Positions 23,519 through 34,431 of a stretch of 64,000 nucleotides of DNA are shown here, one piece after another. The notes under the pieces are model-generated. The model did not search any database and was not told the origin of the DNA. It saw nothing but the letters and a program-made list of their open reading frames with translations. Made by a program: the position numbers and the translations under genes. Source of the DNA: Entonaema liquescens. Lineage: Eukaryota > Ascomycota > Sordariomycetes > Xylariales > Xylariaceae. Where the stretch lies: assembly GCA_902805475.1 (NCBI GenBank), contig CADCSX010000006.1, forward strand, positions 1 to 64,000, in the 5' to 3' direction. Each line of letters opens with the position of its first letter. Within the stretch, counting starts at the first letter, position 1.

Positions 23519-25752
23519 GATGTATCGCCAAACCCTTTTCAATATCTAGGTGAGACAATTACGTCGTAGCCTAGGCGGATTCGACGGTCGAATAAGGGAA
23601 TGACGGAATAGGACGGGACTTAGTAATAGTAAGTATTCAGCCTCGTCTTGTTCGTGGCGTACATTGGATAGCAGGTCGTAAATTTTCCAGGATGGTGGGG
23701 TACACCTTCATGCCGATGTTGGAGGGGCAAGGATCGGGGATCAAAGGTTAAGCTTGGAACTGCTTTGAGAAATCCAAGGGTCCAAAAGACATGTGGGGCT
23801 AAGCTGACCAGACTATCTCGTAAGCATCCTCTCTTACTGCATAAAGAATGGGATGAATAGGTAGCTTTGCAAAGTACACAAAGTATCACAATTGGCTTCA
23901 AAAGAAACCTACCTATATCTTAGGTAGACATCTGATAGGCGTTATTGATACTACAGTACCTGACGCTACCTATTCGCTCACCGCCCTGACGGAATTTGAC
24001 TCTGAAATTCTGCTAGTGGAATTTACCGCTTCCCGGCAAAATATTCTACCCTGTACCGTACTGAGATACCACGCTGGCTGAGAATGATACAAGAATACAA
24101 GGCGGTTATGCACATGCAATACATGTAGGCAGGCTTGTAGGCCGCCGGTTACGGACTTTATTTCTGAAGCATACCTAAGAACATTGAAATTATTTAAGCA
24201 AGGTACAAAAGATAAATCGAAGGAGGGCTGAGAATCCTTTGCTTAGTAAAATCGACAGTAGTGCTTTGCATAGCACGCAATAACCGCAAGGGCACACTCC
24301 ATTGGATATATGTTGAGCCGGGCCGTAATTATCTCAGTCTCAGTATATAGCGACTATTAACCTTGCCGGCCGAACACCGAGAGTGTTCGACCGATCTTTT
24401 GTCGTATAGGCAGGAAACAGGTGCCGAAGTTGAAGCCCCTGTCAATCTGCGGATCTAGTGCACGTTCTCGAGAGGGGCAGACGTGGCATCCAAGGGTCCC
24501 GAATGGATCGACGACATTGGATAATTGAAGGTGAGCTTCGGTCCATGGAACCACCCCGCGTACCCATTAGATTCGTTAGATTATTAGAATGCGGTAAGCA
24601 GGACGGAGGTTGCGGAGCTCGGGAAAAGACCTGGATGGTTCTCTTACATGTCTTGTCTATTATCATATCTTATCAGTTGTCAGATACTTGTCTAAGAAGC
24701 CTAGGTACCTACATACGTGTAGGTAGTAACATCCTACGATACGAATATACTACTTGCTACTAGCTCGTCCACAAATGCTCTTAGTTTCTATCAAATTTAA
24801 AGGAATATTCCTTAGTTACTACGAAATCCAAGCATACGCTGACGGGATGCGAGTGAGCGGCGCAAAGACCTGAGGTATGTTCTAAAACTTACCTAGGTAC
24901 CTATTGTATAACACTGCCGTCCTGTAATCGATGATCTACTCGGGTGAAGATCGTTGCTAAACCTTACGTAGATGCTGCATATGCTCGGGACCGCGAAAGA
25001 GTGCGAGTGTTGGGAGATAAGCGTATACGTTCGCAAAGGGGAAAATAAAAGTTACCTACATGTATTTGATCCCCCGATAAGATCCCCGATAAGATGGTTA
25101 CTTTCATTCAATTGATGTTCTAGTGCAATTAACCATGCCCAATGGAGTTACTTTATGTGTCCTGGATAGGTAAGACTTATTAGTGAAGTTACTCCGAGTA
25201 AGTATAGACGTGATATAGAGGTATACTGGATATAATATCTGTGCCCCTCTTACTCCTTCTGAAAAATTCCTTCGGGTTGCCCCACTTTGTAGCAGTGTTT
25301 CCTTCCTACCAACAGTCAATCCAGACGCCACGATCCACGGCTCAGGGACGAGAGAGGAAGAAGAGCGAGCCGCTAGCGTTAGGTTTAGGTTACTCACTAG
25401 ATCCATACATAGGTAGCTTACCCATAAGTAACCATAAACTACCTAATGCCTTAGTTACATAAATCTACATAGTCTGCACTGTCGGCATATAGTGCAAGCG
25501 ACAAGCGAAAGAGATTGCGCCATTCAAGCTGTTATTTTCAGTTCCTGCCCCTCCGATTTTTTCCTCTCCCCAATAGAAAACCCAAAGGAAAAACTCCCGC
25601 TTTCGACTCTTCCCTTCATAAACCTTTCCTTCCCCCTCATTCAACCCAACTTTCTACTTCTTCCGAAGAGACAAACTCTTGGGCTACGCATTTTCTTTGG
25701 GTGCATAGAATTAGTCAATTCGTACTTTCTTATTTCACATTTCACAGTCACA
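23519..25752. other. Intergenic, no gene recognised
   Basis: 2.2 kb between two genes that diverge (GPN3 minus, SAM synthetase plus). Only short frames are present and none carries a known motif. Copies of the CCTAGGTACCT-type palindromic motif lie near 23907, 24700 and 24891. The pyrimidine-rich stretch 25530-25700 directly upstream of 25753 is typical of strong fungal promoters and leaders. Confidence 0.45.
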
Positions 25753-27095
25753 ATGCCTGCCACCAACGGCCATGCTAGCTCCTTGAGCACCCCTCGGAAC
25801 CCCGGGGCTTTCCTCTTCACCGTAAGTATAGACGAGTTACACGATATTTCTATTCATCGGCGTTAGCAAGCTTGGGAATAGCAAACTAATCAATCATAGT
25901 CCGAGTCCGTCGGTGAAGGCCACCCCGACAAGATCTGCGATCAGGTTTCAGATGCTATCCTCGATGCCTGCCTGGCGCAAGACCCCCTCTCCAAGGTCGC
26001 CTGCGAGTCGGCCACTAAGACTGGTATGATCATGGTATTCGGTGAAATTACCACAAAGGCCAGCATCGACTACCAGTCCGTCATCCGAAATGCCATCAAG
26101 GATATCGGATATGACTCCTCCGAGAAGGGTTTCGACTACAAGACCTGCAACGTCCTCGTTGCCATTGAGCAGCAATCCCCCGATATCGCTCAGGGTCTTC
26201 ACTACGAGAAGGCTCTCGAGGAATTGGGCGCTGGTGACCAAGGTCTCATGTTTGGCTATGCCACCAACGAGACCCCCGAACTACACCCTCTTTCCCACCT
26301 TCTCGCCCACAAGCTTAACAAGGCTATGTCTGACGCTCGCCGGGATGGAACTCTCCCCTGGCTCCGACCTGACACCAAGACCCAAATCACCATGGAGTAC
26401 AAGCACGATGGCGGCGCTGTCGTTCCCCTAAGAGTCCACACCATTGTCATCTCTGCTCAACACAGTGGCGATGTCACCACGGAACAGGTCCGAAAGGAGC
26501 TGAAGTCCAAGATCATCGACTCGGTCATCCCCAAGCAGTACATTGACGATGAAACTATCCTTCACGTAAGTCTTCAACCTACAATTGGCACGTTCCTATA
26601 TCATGTGTATTAAATGCTGACAACTATGTACAGCTCCAACCTAGCGGTCTCTTCATCATCGGTGGTCCTCAGGGTGATGCCGGTGTTACGGGCCGAAAGA
26701 TTATTGTCGACACCTACGGTGGATGGGGTGCCCACGGTGGAGGTGCTTTCTCCGGCAAGGATTTCTCCAAGGTCGACCGATCCGCTGCCTACCTTGCTCG
26801 ATGGGTTGCCAAGTCTCTCGTCGCTGCCGGCCTCGCTAAGCGAGCGCTGGTCCAACTCAGTTACGCTATTGGTGTAGCCGAGCCCTGCTCTATCTACGTC
26901 GACTCCTACGGCACCTCTGACAAGACTGCCGAGGAATTAGTTGACATCGTCAAGGCTAACTTTGACCTCCGACCTGGCGCTATCGCCAAGGAACTTAACC
27001 TGATCCGCCCCATCTACAACCAAACAGCCAAGTTCGGTCACTTCGGTACCAACCAGGAATTCACCTGGGAGCAGCCCAAGGCGCTCAAGTTCTAA
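25753..27095 (+). CDS. sam1: S-adenosylmethionine synthetase
   Basis: Three exons, 25753-25821, 25900-26565, 26634-27095, all joined in phase 0 (introns 78 and 68 nt, GTAAGT donors). The 398-aa length matches eukaryotic methionine adenosyltransferases. It catalyses ATP + methionine to S-adenosylmethionine in the cytosol. Visible signatures are [15 protein letters not shown] at the start of exon 2, the methionine/ATP-binding [22 protein letters not shown], and the PROSITE-type GGGAFSGKD in exon 3. The end reads WEQPKALKF. The short N-terminal extension ([10 protein letters not shown]...) is usual in fungi. The family is highly conserved, so confidence is very high; the paralogue name sam1 is by convention only. 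Confidence 0.97.
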
Positions 27096-27803
27096 GCTAA
27101 TGAATTGCAGAGCTCCGCTGGGGGGATCTTGTCATATTTATAGTAGCGGAAGAATCAACTTCTTTCTGCATTGCGACTGGCGTTGTTGGGTGTGTTATCT
27201 AGAAGACATAGGATTCCCTCATCGGAAAATGTCATGAAAATTTTGGGCATGGCAGCATGGCGTACGGTTTCAACATACCTGGTTTGGGCAAAGGCACAGA
27301 TAAAGTGGCATCTATGGGGTCACCGGTCTGGTAAAGGCGGATAAATACCACAAAACATCCGCATTGCATTTATTCAACACGGCAATACGTCCAAAAAGGG
27401 ACAAAAAATAAAGATACCAATTTGTCGTAACTCTATCCATATCTGAACTTGGTGAACGAATACTATTTGGTGATTGTTCATCCCATGCTTGCTTATTTCA
27501 GTTAGGATATATGCTTAATCTTTCCAGCCCGACCAGTGCTTGACCACATTTTGGCCTAAATGACTTGTCTTCGCAAACCTAACGAGACGTAGGAGTAAGT
27601 CGTACGCTCGCCTAGAAGCAACGTAGATGTTGTCAGTGGCAAGCCCCTAACCTAGATCAATCTCATAATGACTCAGGTAATCAACAGTCCAATCCCTTAT
27701 AAGGTATGTTTATTGGTAAGCCATAAACTTCCCATCCCACGCAACGTCCATAACTACATTCCATCTAGGACGAGCATCTATTATCCACTACTCGCTAACG
27801 GTA
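27096..27803. other. Intergenic, 3' region of SAM synthetase
   Basis: About 700 bp. It presumably holds the 3' UTR of SAM synthetase and the region downstream of the convergent hypothetical gene. I see no RNA gene or repeat. Confidence 0.4.
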
Positions 27804-28271
27804 TCATGACACCGTTTCTTCACTGGCGTCGTCGTTGTGAGAAGTAGTCGTATTTTTGCAACCATCATCTCCTCTCTCTGCATAACTTCCTTCGTGATTG
27901 AGGGTGTCCAAGGTCGAGTAAAAGGAGGTATCAAGCAGAGGAGGTTCTGGATGATACCGCTGCTCGGGAAGAAGTGTGAGTAGGGCTAGAAAGTCGTCTT
28001 TGAAGCTGCTGATGTATGGAAATGGGGAAGATGACAGAATGGGGTGGTTTTCCTCGTTGGTGGTAGTGGCTAGAGTATGCGTGGGGCCGTCGGTGTTGAA
28101 CGAGGAGGGGAGTAGAAAGTGTTCGAGCCGCTGGCATAGGGCTGGGTCTAACATGCTTCCTGTCGTGACATCACTCGATCTGTTATGTTTGACGGGCACC
28201 TCGATGATGGCGTCGATGATACGGATTCTAAATATGGGGGAAGACGGCGTTGTCGATTTCTTGTCTTTCAT
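27804..28271 (-). CDS. Small hypothetical protein
   Basis: Minus-strand frame of 155 codons from the first ATG (28271; the frame is open to 28370 only through a TTG). The product begins MKDKKSTTPSSPIFRIRIID and has a hydrophilic Ser/Thr-rich centre and an acidic Ser/Glu-ended tail. A central segment (DPALCQRLEHFLLP) could form an amphipathic helix. I do not recognise any family. No splice signals are needed. It may be a lineage-specific gene or chance. The frame is longer than chance expectation for this composition, but there is no supporting motif. Confidence 0.35.
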   Translation of the reverse strand: MKDKKSTTPSSPIFRIRIIDAIIEVPVKHNRSSDVTTGSMLDPALCQRLEHFLLPSSFNTDGPTHTLATTTNEENHPILSSSPFPYISSFKDDFLALLTLLPEQRYHPEPPLLDTSFYSTLDTLNHEGSYAERGDDGCKNTTTSHNDDASEETVS

Positions 28272-29457
28272 GGTTTTGGTGTCCGCTTGGTTAGACAGGG
28301 TACGATGAGTTATCTTTGAAATTAAACTCTGTAGCTTGCATATAGTTTGTTTTATTCTTCGTGTACACAAGTGAAACGAGTTGATGGTTCGTAGTTTACG
28401 AAATGAAGTGTAGATAAAAGGGTGAACAGGCTAGATATTATATTACAGCAGGAGTATCAAGGTCACGGAAATATATACATACCATCGACATTACGCCTAT
28501 ATGAGATCCTTTGTGTTACCATAGATAGGCTTGATCTGTATATATGACCCAACATCTCGCCTTCTAAAGTCTAAGCTGGCCTAATGATCTACACGTGTAG
28601 CGCTAAGCAGCACTCAAGAGGTAGATCTGATCTAACCTTCCGCATAAGACATCGCGAGCTATACGGATACCATATGGACCTATAAGTACAATACTAACGA
28701 ATAAGGGAATAATCTTAAAGCCAAGGCTTAGGGTCGACCTGTTAGCGTCCTATATAGGGTGAGGGTAGAGTCACTGAGAGAAATATTGCTGGAGGTTCGG
28801 CGACTTCATCATAGCTGTACATATGGACGGGAGATAAATACCTAATTCCAACTGACCAATAAGGTTCCTGAAAACGTAATGCCACCCATCGTCTACCTAA
28901 ACATGCATACTGTGTTCTTGTTCGTGGCCCTATCGGGCTTAGGTTAAGCTGTGACGTCTACGGGCTTGATCAAAGGCGAGCAATACGAAATACGACGCAA
29001 CCGACCGGCTGGGTCCACGATTGGCTGTATACAGCATCCCGGGAGCTTCTACCCTTTCCTAAAAGGATACAAGCCTTTACTTTAACGAGATCCAAAATCC
29101 ACGTCGACTAGGATAGTGATCATAGAAGTTACATTTAACAAGCCAGAACGCAATATATGTATCCGATAAACATCCTTGTTATTTGAGACGAATTTAACAT
29201 CACTTGTCCCGTAGCTGCAGGATACGCTCTTCATGCATACCTGAAGCTACCTAAGTCTTTCATAGTAATGGCCTAATTCCCCGTTCTATATACGTGCGTA
29301 GGCGCATACGTTTATACTTCTTCCTCGTACAATACCAAAACGCCGTTCTGTGTAGCCTAACCCGAGCGCGTAGCCATTATTTCCACAAATTTGAAGACCG
29401 GAGAGCACGACACGAGCCATATCCTGCGTAGCATATTTCTAGGGTAAGATGGGTGGA
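28272..29457. other. Intergenic, nothing recognised
   Basis: 1.2 kb between the hypothetical gene and the 3' end of RAD17. There are no long frames, tRNA-like structures or repeats that I can support. Confidence 0.4.
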
Positions 29458-32127
29458 CTAGTCGTCCTCTATATCATCGTCACTCAAAACCAATTTCTGT
29501 ATGGAGGGTACTGCTGCAGTAGGAAGGGAGGGCGGGTCGATTTTCTGCCGTATGCCTATAGCGGCTCTCTTCTTTCGTGGTGACGATTCCTCGGTGGGCT
29601 TATCGGTTGCCCATGCTTCTCCCATCTGCTCCGCATTATCATCTCCATCGAGGGCATCCTCATCTGCTGCCTCCCCGATCCCAGAAAACGAGGTCACCTT
29701 CTCGATCTCTCTTAATCGAACATTGCTTACTGTGCTCCTACGCCCTCGTGCTATGTGTGCCATGTATGGTAGTCGCTCCAGCAGCAACTCTCTACGAGCC
29801 GAACTCCCAAGGAAGAGCAATGGCGCCGATTGCTCGTCTTGGGTTTGTTCAACTCTTTTAGTTTGTTGACTGCTATTCCGTTGTGTGGAAGCCTGGTGCT
29901 TACTGATCCAACCACTGCTACCACCTGCTGCTGACCTGGGCCGTCTAAATGCAGAAGCACCTTGAGTGAGGTCCTGGCCGGTCTCGTTGCCCTTTAGCAA
30001 CCTCGATGCCCAATGGTCCACGACTCCCTCAAGCTCTTCCTTCTCTCGCCACAACTTGAGGCTCGTAGGGTAGAACATCTTATAAGCATCGCCGCCACCG
30101 CGTCCAAAGGTCTTCGCCGCTCGGTTTACTGGATTTGGCAAAGAGAATAATAATCCTCTAGTCGCGACCTGGAATGTAATCTCATCTTGCCTTAACACAT
30201 GGCTCGCTGAATCTCCACCTGAGAATGTTGGTGTGCTAGATCCCCGCCCCCGGAAGAAGATGTCCCAGGAAGGGGAAAGTAAATCGCTCTCCGATAGAAA
30301 TCCGATGCAATTATTAATATAGTCAAGTGACGAATTTGGATCAGAAGGCCCAGTAGATTCGCAAGAAAGGGCATAATTCTCATGAAGAGCTGAAATAAAT
30401 GTGTGCGTATCAGTACCGGTCTCGTCAATGAGACTATCGATGGAAACTTCGGACCGCTTTGGTCTAGAATGATGAGTAATGAAGTTAGGTAATATCTCAG
30501 CCTGGCCCTCCGGAGTTTGGCGACTCATCGGGCGCTCATCTCTTTTATTGTACACTACCTTTCCCACGGCATGGAATATTCCTAGACTTGCTTCTCGTTG
30601 CGAGACAAGCTCCAGACTTTCTACTTCACCTTTAGTCAAGGAGACTTCGTTCTTAGATCCGCGTTTGGGTTTTGTGAAAGCCACTTTCGAGCCCCAGTCC
30701 GCGTCTCCATCGCCTTTGAGGCAAAGAAACTCGAGCGAAGAGATTGCGCTTCTAATATCTCCTATTTCGCCTAGTTTTTTAAGAACAAGTGGGCCGGGTG
30801 TCCGGCGCCGTCCAGATTTCCGGGCTTCCTTCTGCACAATCAAGCCGAGTGCGCTCGCAAGAAGAGTGGGTGCAATAGCATTAAACTCTATAATGCGAGA
30901 ACCTGGATGGCGGGTAATTTCAGGCCCTAGCAGGCGATGAGCTGTGAAGCTATCCGCAGACGCGGAGGTAGTGGTTAGTAGAGTCTCTGATACGATCATA
31001 ACGATAGGCGTAATAGGGTCTACAGAAGTCTGACGGCCGAAAGAAGCGAGAGACGGCGTGTTAGTAGCCAGATATTGTAAAATAGTATTTCGAAATGTCG
31101 TCAAAGCCGTTGACGAGCGTGTAAAAGTATTTGGGAATTCTTCAATGAGAATAAGTTTCCTCGTATTATCATTATTATCGTTCTTAGCAAGACTCGAAGG
31201 AGCCGGATCAAGATCAGTGTCTAATTGGCCGAATTTCCCACTCCTCCCCATGAATTCTTCAAACTGCGCCGAAGCCGACTGAAGCCCTTGATTTGTGCCC
31301 AGGGAGCCAACCGGGTTCCTCCACTCGAGTAGCTCACAATGCATATCCTTAGCAAGGAGTCGAATCGTAGTCGTCTTCCCCGTTCCGGCAGCACCCTTTA
31401 AGATTAGAAGCCGTTGTCGCATTCGGCCGGCCATAACATCTTCAAGCCACCGTCGGACATCTGCTACTTTCTTTTTGTGAACCGCAAGCTCTTCCAAGTT
31501 CGTGGGACCGAATCTTTCCGACCAGGGTCGTTGATCATCGCCTATGTTTGGGTCCTGTTGAGGACGGGGTAGCTTGAGGAATTTCTGGCTCGATATGATT
31601 GCCGGAGCGCTGGCTGGTTGAGATGTATCTCGAAATCGCTTACGGGCGTTCTGTCCGACTCGACTGGTATTTACTGCCCTATGTTCACCCACGTCATCAT
31701 CGTCCGAAATTGGGTCGCTGCTAATATCGTCCCTCTTTGTCGGAGATGCCGTTGGTGCCCGTTGAGCTTGTCTAGAAAACATAGTGACAAGGTCTGCTGT
31801 CTTCTCTTTCTCCAATCGTTTCCCTTTCGTGAATGGCTGGGTCTTGGGCTTTCCGGGACTCGTACTAATGCCCCTAAATCCATTATTCCTTTGGTGAAGA
31901 GGCATAGAAGTCGAGTTCGGCGGTTGAGAGGCTAGCAAGCGAGACGACTTCCTCACAGGGCCTGGCGAAGGTGTTGAAGCCCGGGAAGCATCCGTGGTAG
32001 AGGCACCTTTTTGTGTAGGAGAGGAAACGAGGTAATTGGTAAGGGTGTTTGACTTCGACTTTGGCTCTTCTTCATCGTCTGAAGCATGAACGATGTTTCG
32101 TTTCCGACGTTTTGTAGGTGGCGCCAT
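29458..32127 (-). CDS. rad17: Checkpoint clamp loader Rad17/Rad24
   Basis: Single-exon 889-aa protein on the minus strand, starting MAPPTKRRKRN. The N-terminal 190 residues are disordered, Ser/Lys-rich and basic. The conserved AAA+ core opens with PWSERFGPTNLEELAVHKKK (~201-220). Walker A is GAAGTGKTT (~245-253). The Walker B-like LILIEEFPN is the Rad17-type variant and is followed by the predicted clamp-loader fold. The C-terminal part (DEITFQVATRGLLFSLPNP, AYKMFYPTSLKLW, ELLLERLPYM) matches the Rad17 family, and an acidic tail ends at DDDIEDD. With RFC2-5 it loads the 9-1-1 clamp at damaged or stalled DNA to activate the checkpoint kinase. Length is close to the usual fungal size. The gene is intact. 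Confidence 0.93.
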   Translation of the reverse strand: MAPPTKRRKRNIVHASDDEEEPKSKSNTLTNYLVSSPTQKGASTTDASRASTPSPGPVRKSSRLLASQPPNSTSMPLHQRNNGFRGISTSPGKPKTQPFTKGKRLEKEKTADLVTMFSRQAQRAPTASPTKRDDISSDPISDDDDVGEHRAVNTSRVGQNARKRFRDTSQPASAPAIISSQKFLKLPRPQQDPNIGDDQRPWSERFGPTNLEELAVHKKKVADVRRWLEDVMAGRMRQRLLILKGAAGTGKTTTIRLLAKDMHCELLEWRNPVGSLGTNQGLQSASAQFEEFMGRSGKFGQLDTDLDPAPSSLAKNDNNDNTRKLILIEEFPNTFTRSSTALTTFRNTILQYLATNTPSLASFGRQTSVDPITPIVMIVSETLLTTTSASADSFTAHRLLGPEITRHPGSRIIEFNAIAPTLLASALGLIVQKEARKSGRRRTPGPLVLKKLGEIGDIRSAISSLEFLCLKGDGDADWGSKVAFTKPKRGSKNEVSLTKGEVESLELVSQREASLGIFHAVGKVVYNKRDERPMSRQTPEGQAEILPNFITHHSRPKRSEVSIDSLIDETGTDTHTFISALHENYALSCESTGPSDPNSSLDYINNCIGFLSESDLLSPSWDIFFRGRGSSTPTFSGGDSASHVLRQDEITFQVATRGLLFSLPNPVNRAAKTFGRGGGDAYKMFYPTSLKLWREKEELEGVVDHWASRLLKGNETGQDLTQGASAFRRPRSAAGGSSGWISKHQASTQRNSSQQTKRVEQTQDEQSAPLLFLGSSARRELLLERLPYMAHIARGRRSTVSNVRLREIEKVTSFSGIGEAADEDALDGDDNAEQMGEAWATDKPTEESSPRKKRAAIGIRQKIDPPSLPTAAVPSIQKLVLSDDDIEDD

Positions 32128-32617
32128 GGCGATAGGGCAGATGTGAGATGCGCGGCATCTACTAGCGGGCGTAATTGCTTACATTAGGTACCTCATAAAG
32201 AAAGACAAGTGAATGCCATAAATTTGTGATGAAACCTTTTTTGATTGAGCTCAACGAATTGAATTATGAAAGTTTAGGTAATACTTTAGGTACCTAAGGT
32301 ACGCGCTTAGGAAAGATGAACGGTACGGCTAAGTTGAAATTTAGGTACCTTCCGTCATTCCCAACCTAATGGAACCTTTCGTCGCGGGCGGGTTTCCTAT
32401 GGCGCGTCCCTTGGCGACTTAGCCTACAGTCACTTCGATGCGCCATCATGTGATCAATTAAACCTGCATCACACCCATAGGTATTAAGTTAACTCCCCCA
32501 CCCCCGTGATTCTTTTCTCAGTACGATCCTAATCTGGATATCCGCGCTATACGGTTCAATAATGTTTCTATACTTTCATATACAATTACATTTTAATAAA
32601 TATGATTTACAGTTATC
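32128..32617. promoter_or_regulatory. RAD17 upstream region with TTAGGTACCTAA palindromes
   Basis: 490 bp between RAD17 and the 3' end of the questin-oxidase gene, both on the minus strand. It contains three copies of a KpnI-like palindromic motif: ATTAGGTACCT near 32184, TTAGGTACCTAA at 32286-32297, and TTTAGGTACCTT near 32340. The same motif recurs in other intergenic regions of the window. Function is unknown. Confidence 0.45.
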
Positions 32618-34092
32618 TTATTTTGAATTGTTACATCCCCACAATAGTCTCATAATGGTGAGAAGTATAGGAAAATGAACCCGCCGGGAGATCAATTTGT
32701 CCAAGTCACCTCGTGATTCACGCCGTAACCAAATATCAAATAATCCAGTTTTATGAAAAGTCCAACCCTGGAAGTCATCCGCAAACCGTACGGCCGCAGC
32801 TAGATAACGTTCGTGTACGTCTCCCCAAGTTCGGGCAGCTTCCTTAATTGCGCGGACAACTGTACCGCAAGTTAGTACCTTGGCAATCCGTATTATAGCT
32901 GTTTGGAGGCGTCTTACCCTTAACAAAATGGGCGTCTGTGGCATACGGTCCGTTTAATGCCTTATCCTCCACATAATTCCATTGCTTCCCGGCCACGTCT
33001 TCTGGGTTGATGTAGTCAGGGTCGATTTTTGGACGGAGTTCCGCAATGTAGACGGCAAGGGCGAACAACCACCACTGCCTGACTAAATTGATGCGAAATT
33101 CTGGCGGGATGAATGGAAGCAGTATCCTAACAGCATGGCTCGTCGTGAGCACATGGCAAAGGAAAAAGTTATAAGAATGGGTTCCCGGTGGGACAGTTGC
33201 GATCACAATAGCAACCCCAGCCTCTTGAGATAGTTCGAAATCTTTCACCGGATCACCAAGCGTCCATGCGTTCCAATACTCTAGAACGATGTCCTCATAC
33301 TTCTCGAACAACGGCCCAATGTTGTCAGGCCCTGATTCCTTGAACGCCGCATCAAGACGATTATCACTCTTCAGTTTAAGGAGTAGTTCCAACGGCGAAG
33401 ACAGCTGGATCGAAGATGACTTTGAGTACGAAGTATCATCAATATACTTATGGAGGAAGTTGTATTGGGTAGCCGCCATGCCAAGGGCCTCCATGGCAAC
33501 CTCGCGACTATCAATCTCATAAGCATATCCCAGATGAATTAGGGGATGGCCAACTGATATAGTTAGTTCACATCTACAATAGTTTTTATGGGTTGGACGT
33601 ACGGCCTCCAATGAGACAGTTGATCAGCGGTTCCTTGCCTCCGTATATGTACTCCTCTACTACGCCTTTCCATTGGTAATTGTGCCTCAAGGCCAGAGAA
33701 TCCTCGAAGAAATCAACATAGGCACGCTGGTATTCTGGCTCTCCAAGGAAGTCTCTCCAGTCATCCTGTGCTATCTCGGCTGGTGATTCTTTCCACGGCT
33801 CAAGTTCTTGGGCTTCCACGTCGTAGATCTTATGCAACTGCTGAACATCTGCTCCTAGGAGATAAGCAGAGCCGAGGATATGGGGCAGATGGTTATGAAA
33901 CTCTAAATTGTGGTAGAGAATGGAATGATTAACGTGATTTGCCCTTAATAGGTGCTTGAGGGTTCTTGGTCGTTTCTCAGGTGCCGTCTCCACATTGTGA
34001 ACCTCAACAGGTGGGATGTCAATGGTCCGAGTCCGACCCGGATTGGAGACGAGTCGGTTCACAATAGGAACGTAAGAGAGTACCGAGGCCAT
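32618..34092 (-). CDS. Questin oxidase family protein
   Basis: Minus strand, three exons: 34092-33603, 33553-32918, 32859-32618; introns are 49 and 58 nt. The joins restore GGLGHPLIHLGYAYE and HFVKVVRAIKEAARTWG. The protein is 455 aa, typical for the questin oxidase-like family (GedK/AflY, DUF4243). It is rich in conserved His motifs: NHSILYHNLEFHNHLPHILG near residue 55, GHPLIHLGYA near 165, and GTHSYNFFLCHVLTTSHAVR in the middle. Characterised members carry out Baeyer-Villiger-type ring cleavage in anthraquinone and aflatoxin pathways. Here no polyketide synthase or other tailoring genes lie nearby, so the substrate cannot be inferred. The first ATG of the frame gives MASVLSYVPIVN. Confidence 0.87.
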
Positions 34093-34431
34093 CTTTGATC
34101 TCAAATTAATGCATCACGAGAATTAACTGTATGGAGGTCGAGGTGGTTGAAGTTGAAGTGACGTAGCAATCGAAAGTGCCACCCGCGTGATCGAAGACGT
34201 TATTATATGTAAAGTAGGTATGTATGCATTTAAAAGAAGGGCCAAAGATCCAGATACTGCCATTATAGACCGTATAATGCAATTAAGCAGCATATTATTG
34301 AGGCTAAAAGGCCATCGTCTTAAAGCGTCTTCAATGTTGGTCTGTGCATCGCGCCGAAATACTACAAAATGTATCGCGTCTAACCAACCCGACTTGTCTC
34401 ACCGGGTTTCAACTATTTCCCCATATACAAG
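34093..34431. promoter_or_regulatory. Shared divergent promoter region
   Basis: 339 bp between the start codons of the questin-oxidase gene (minus) and the UBE3D-like gene (plus). A single intergenic region must serve both. No clear TATA box or specific operator was recognised. Confidence 0.5.
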
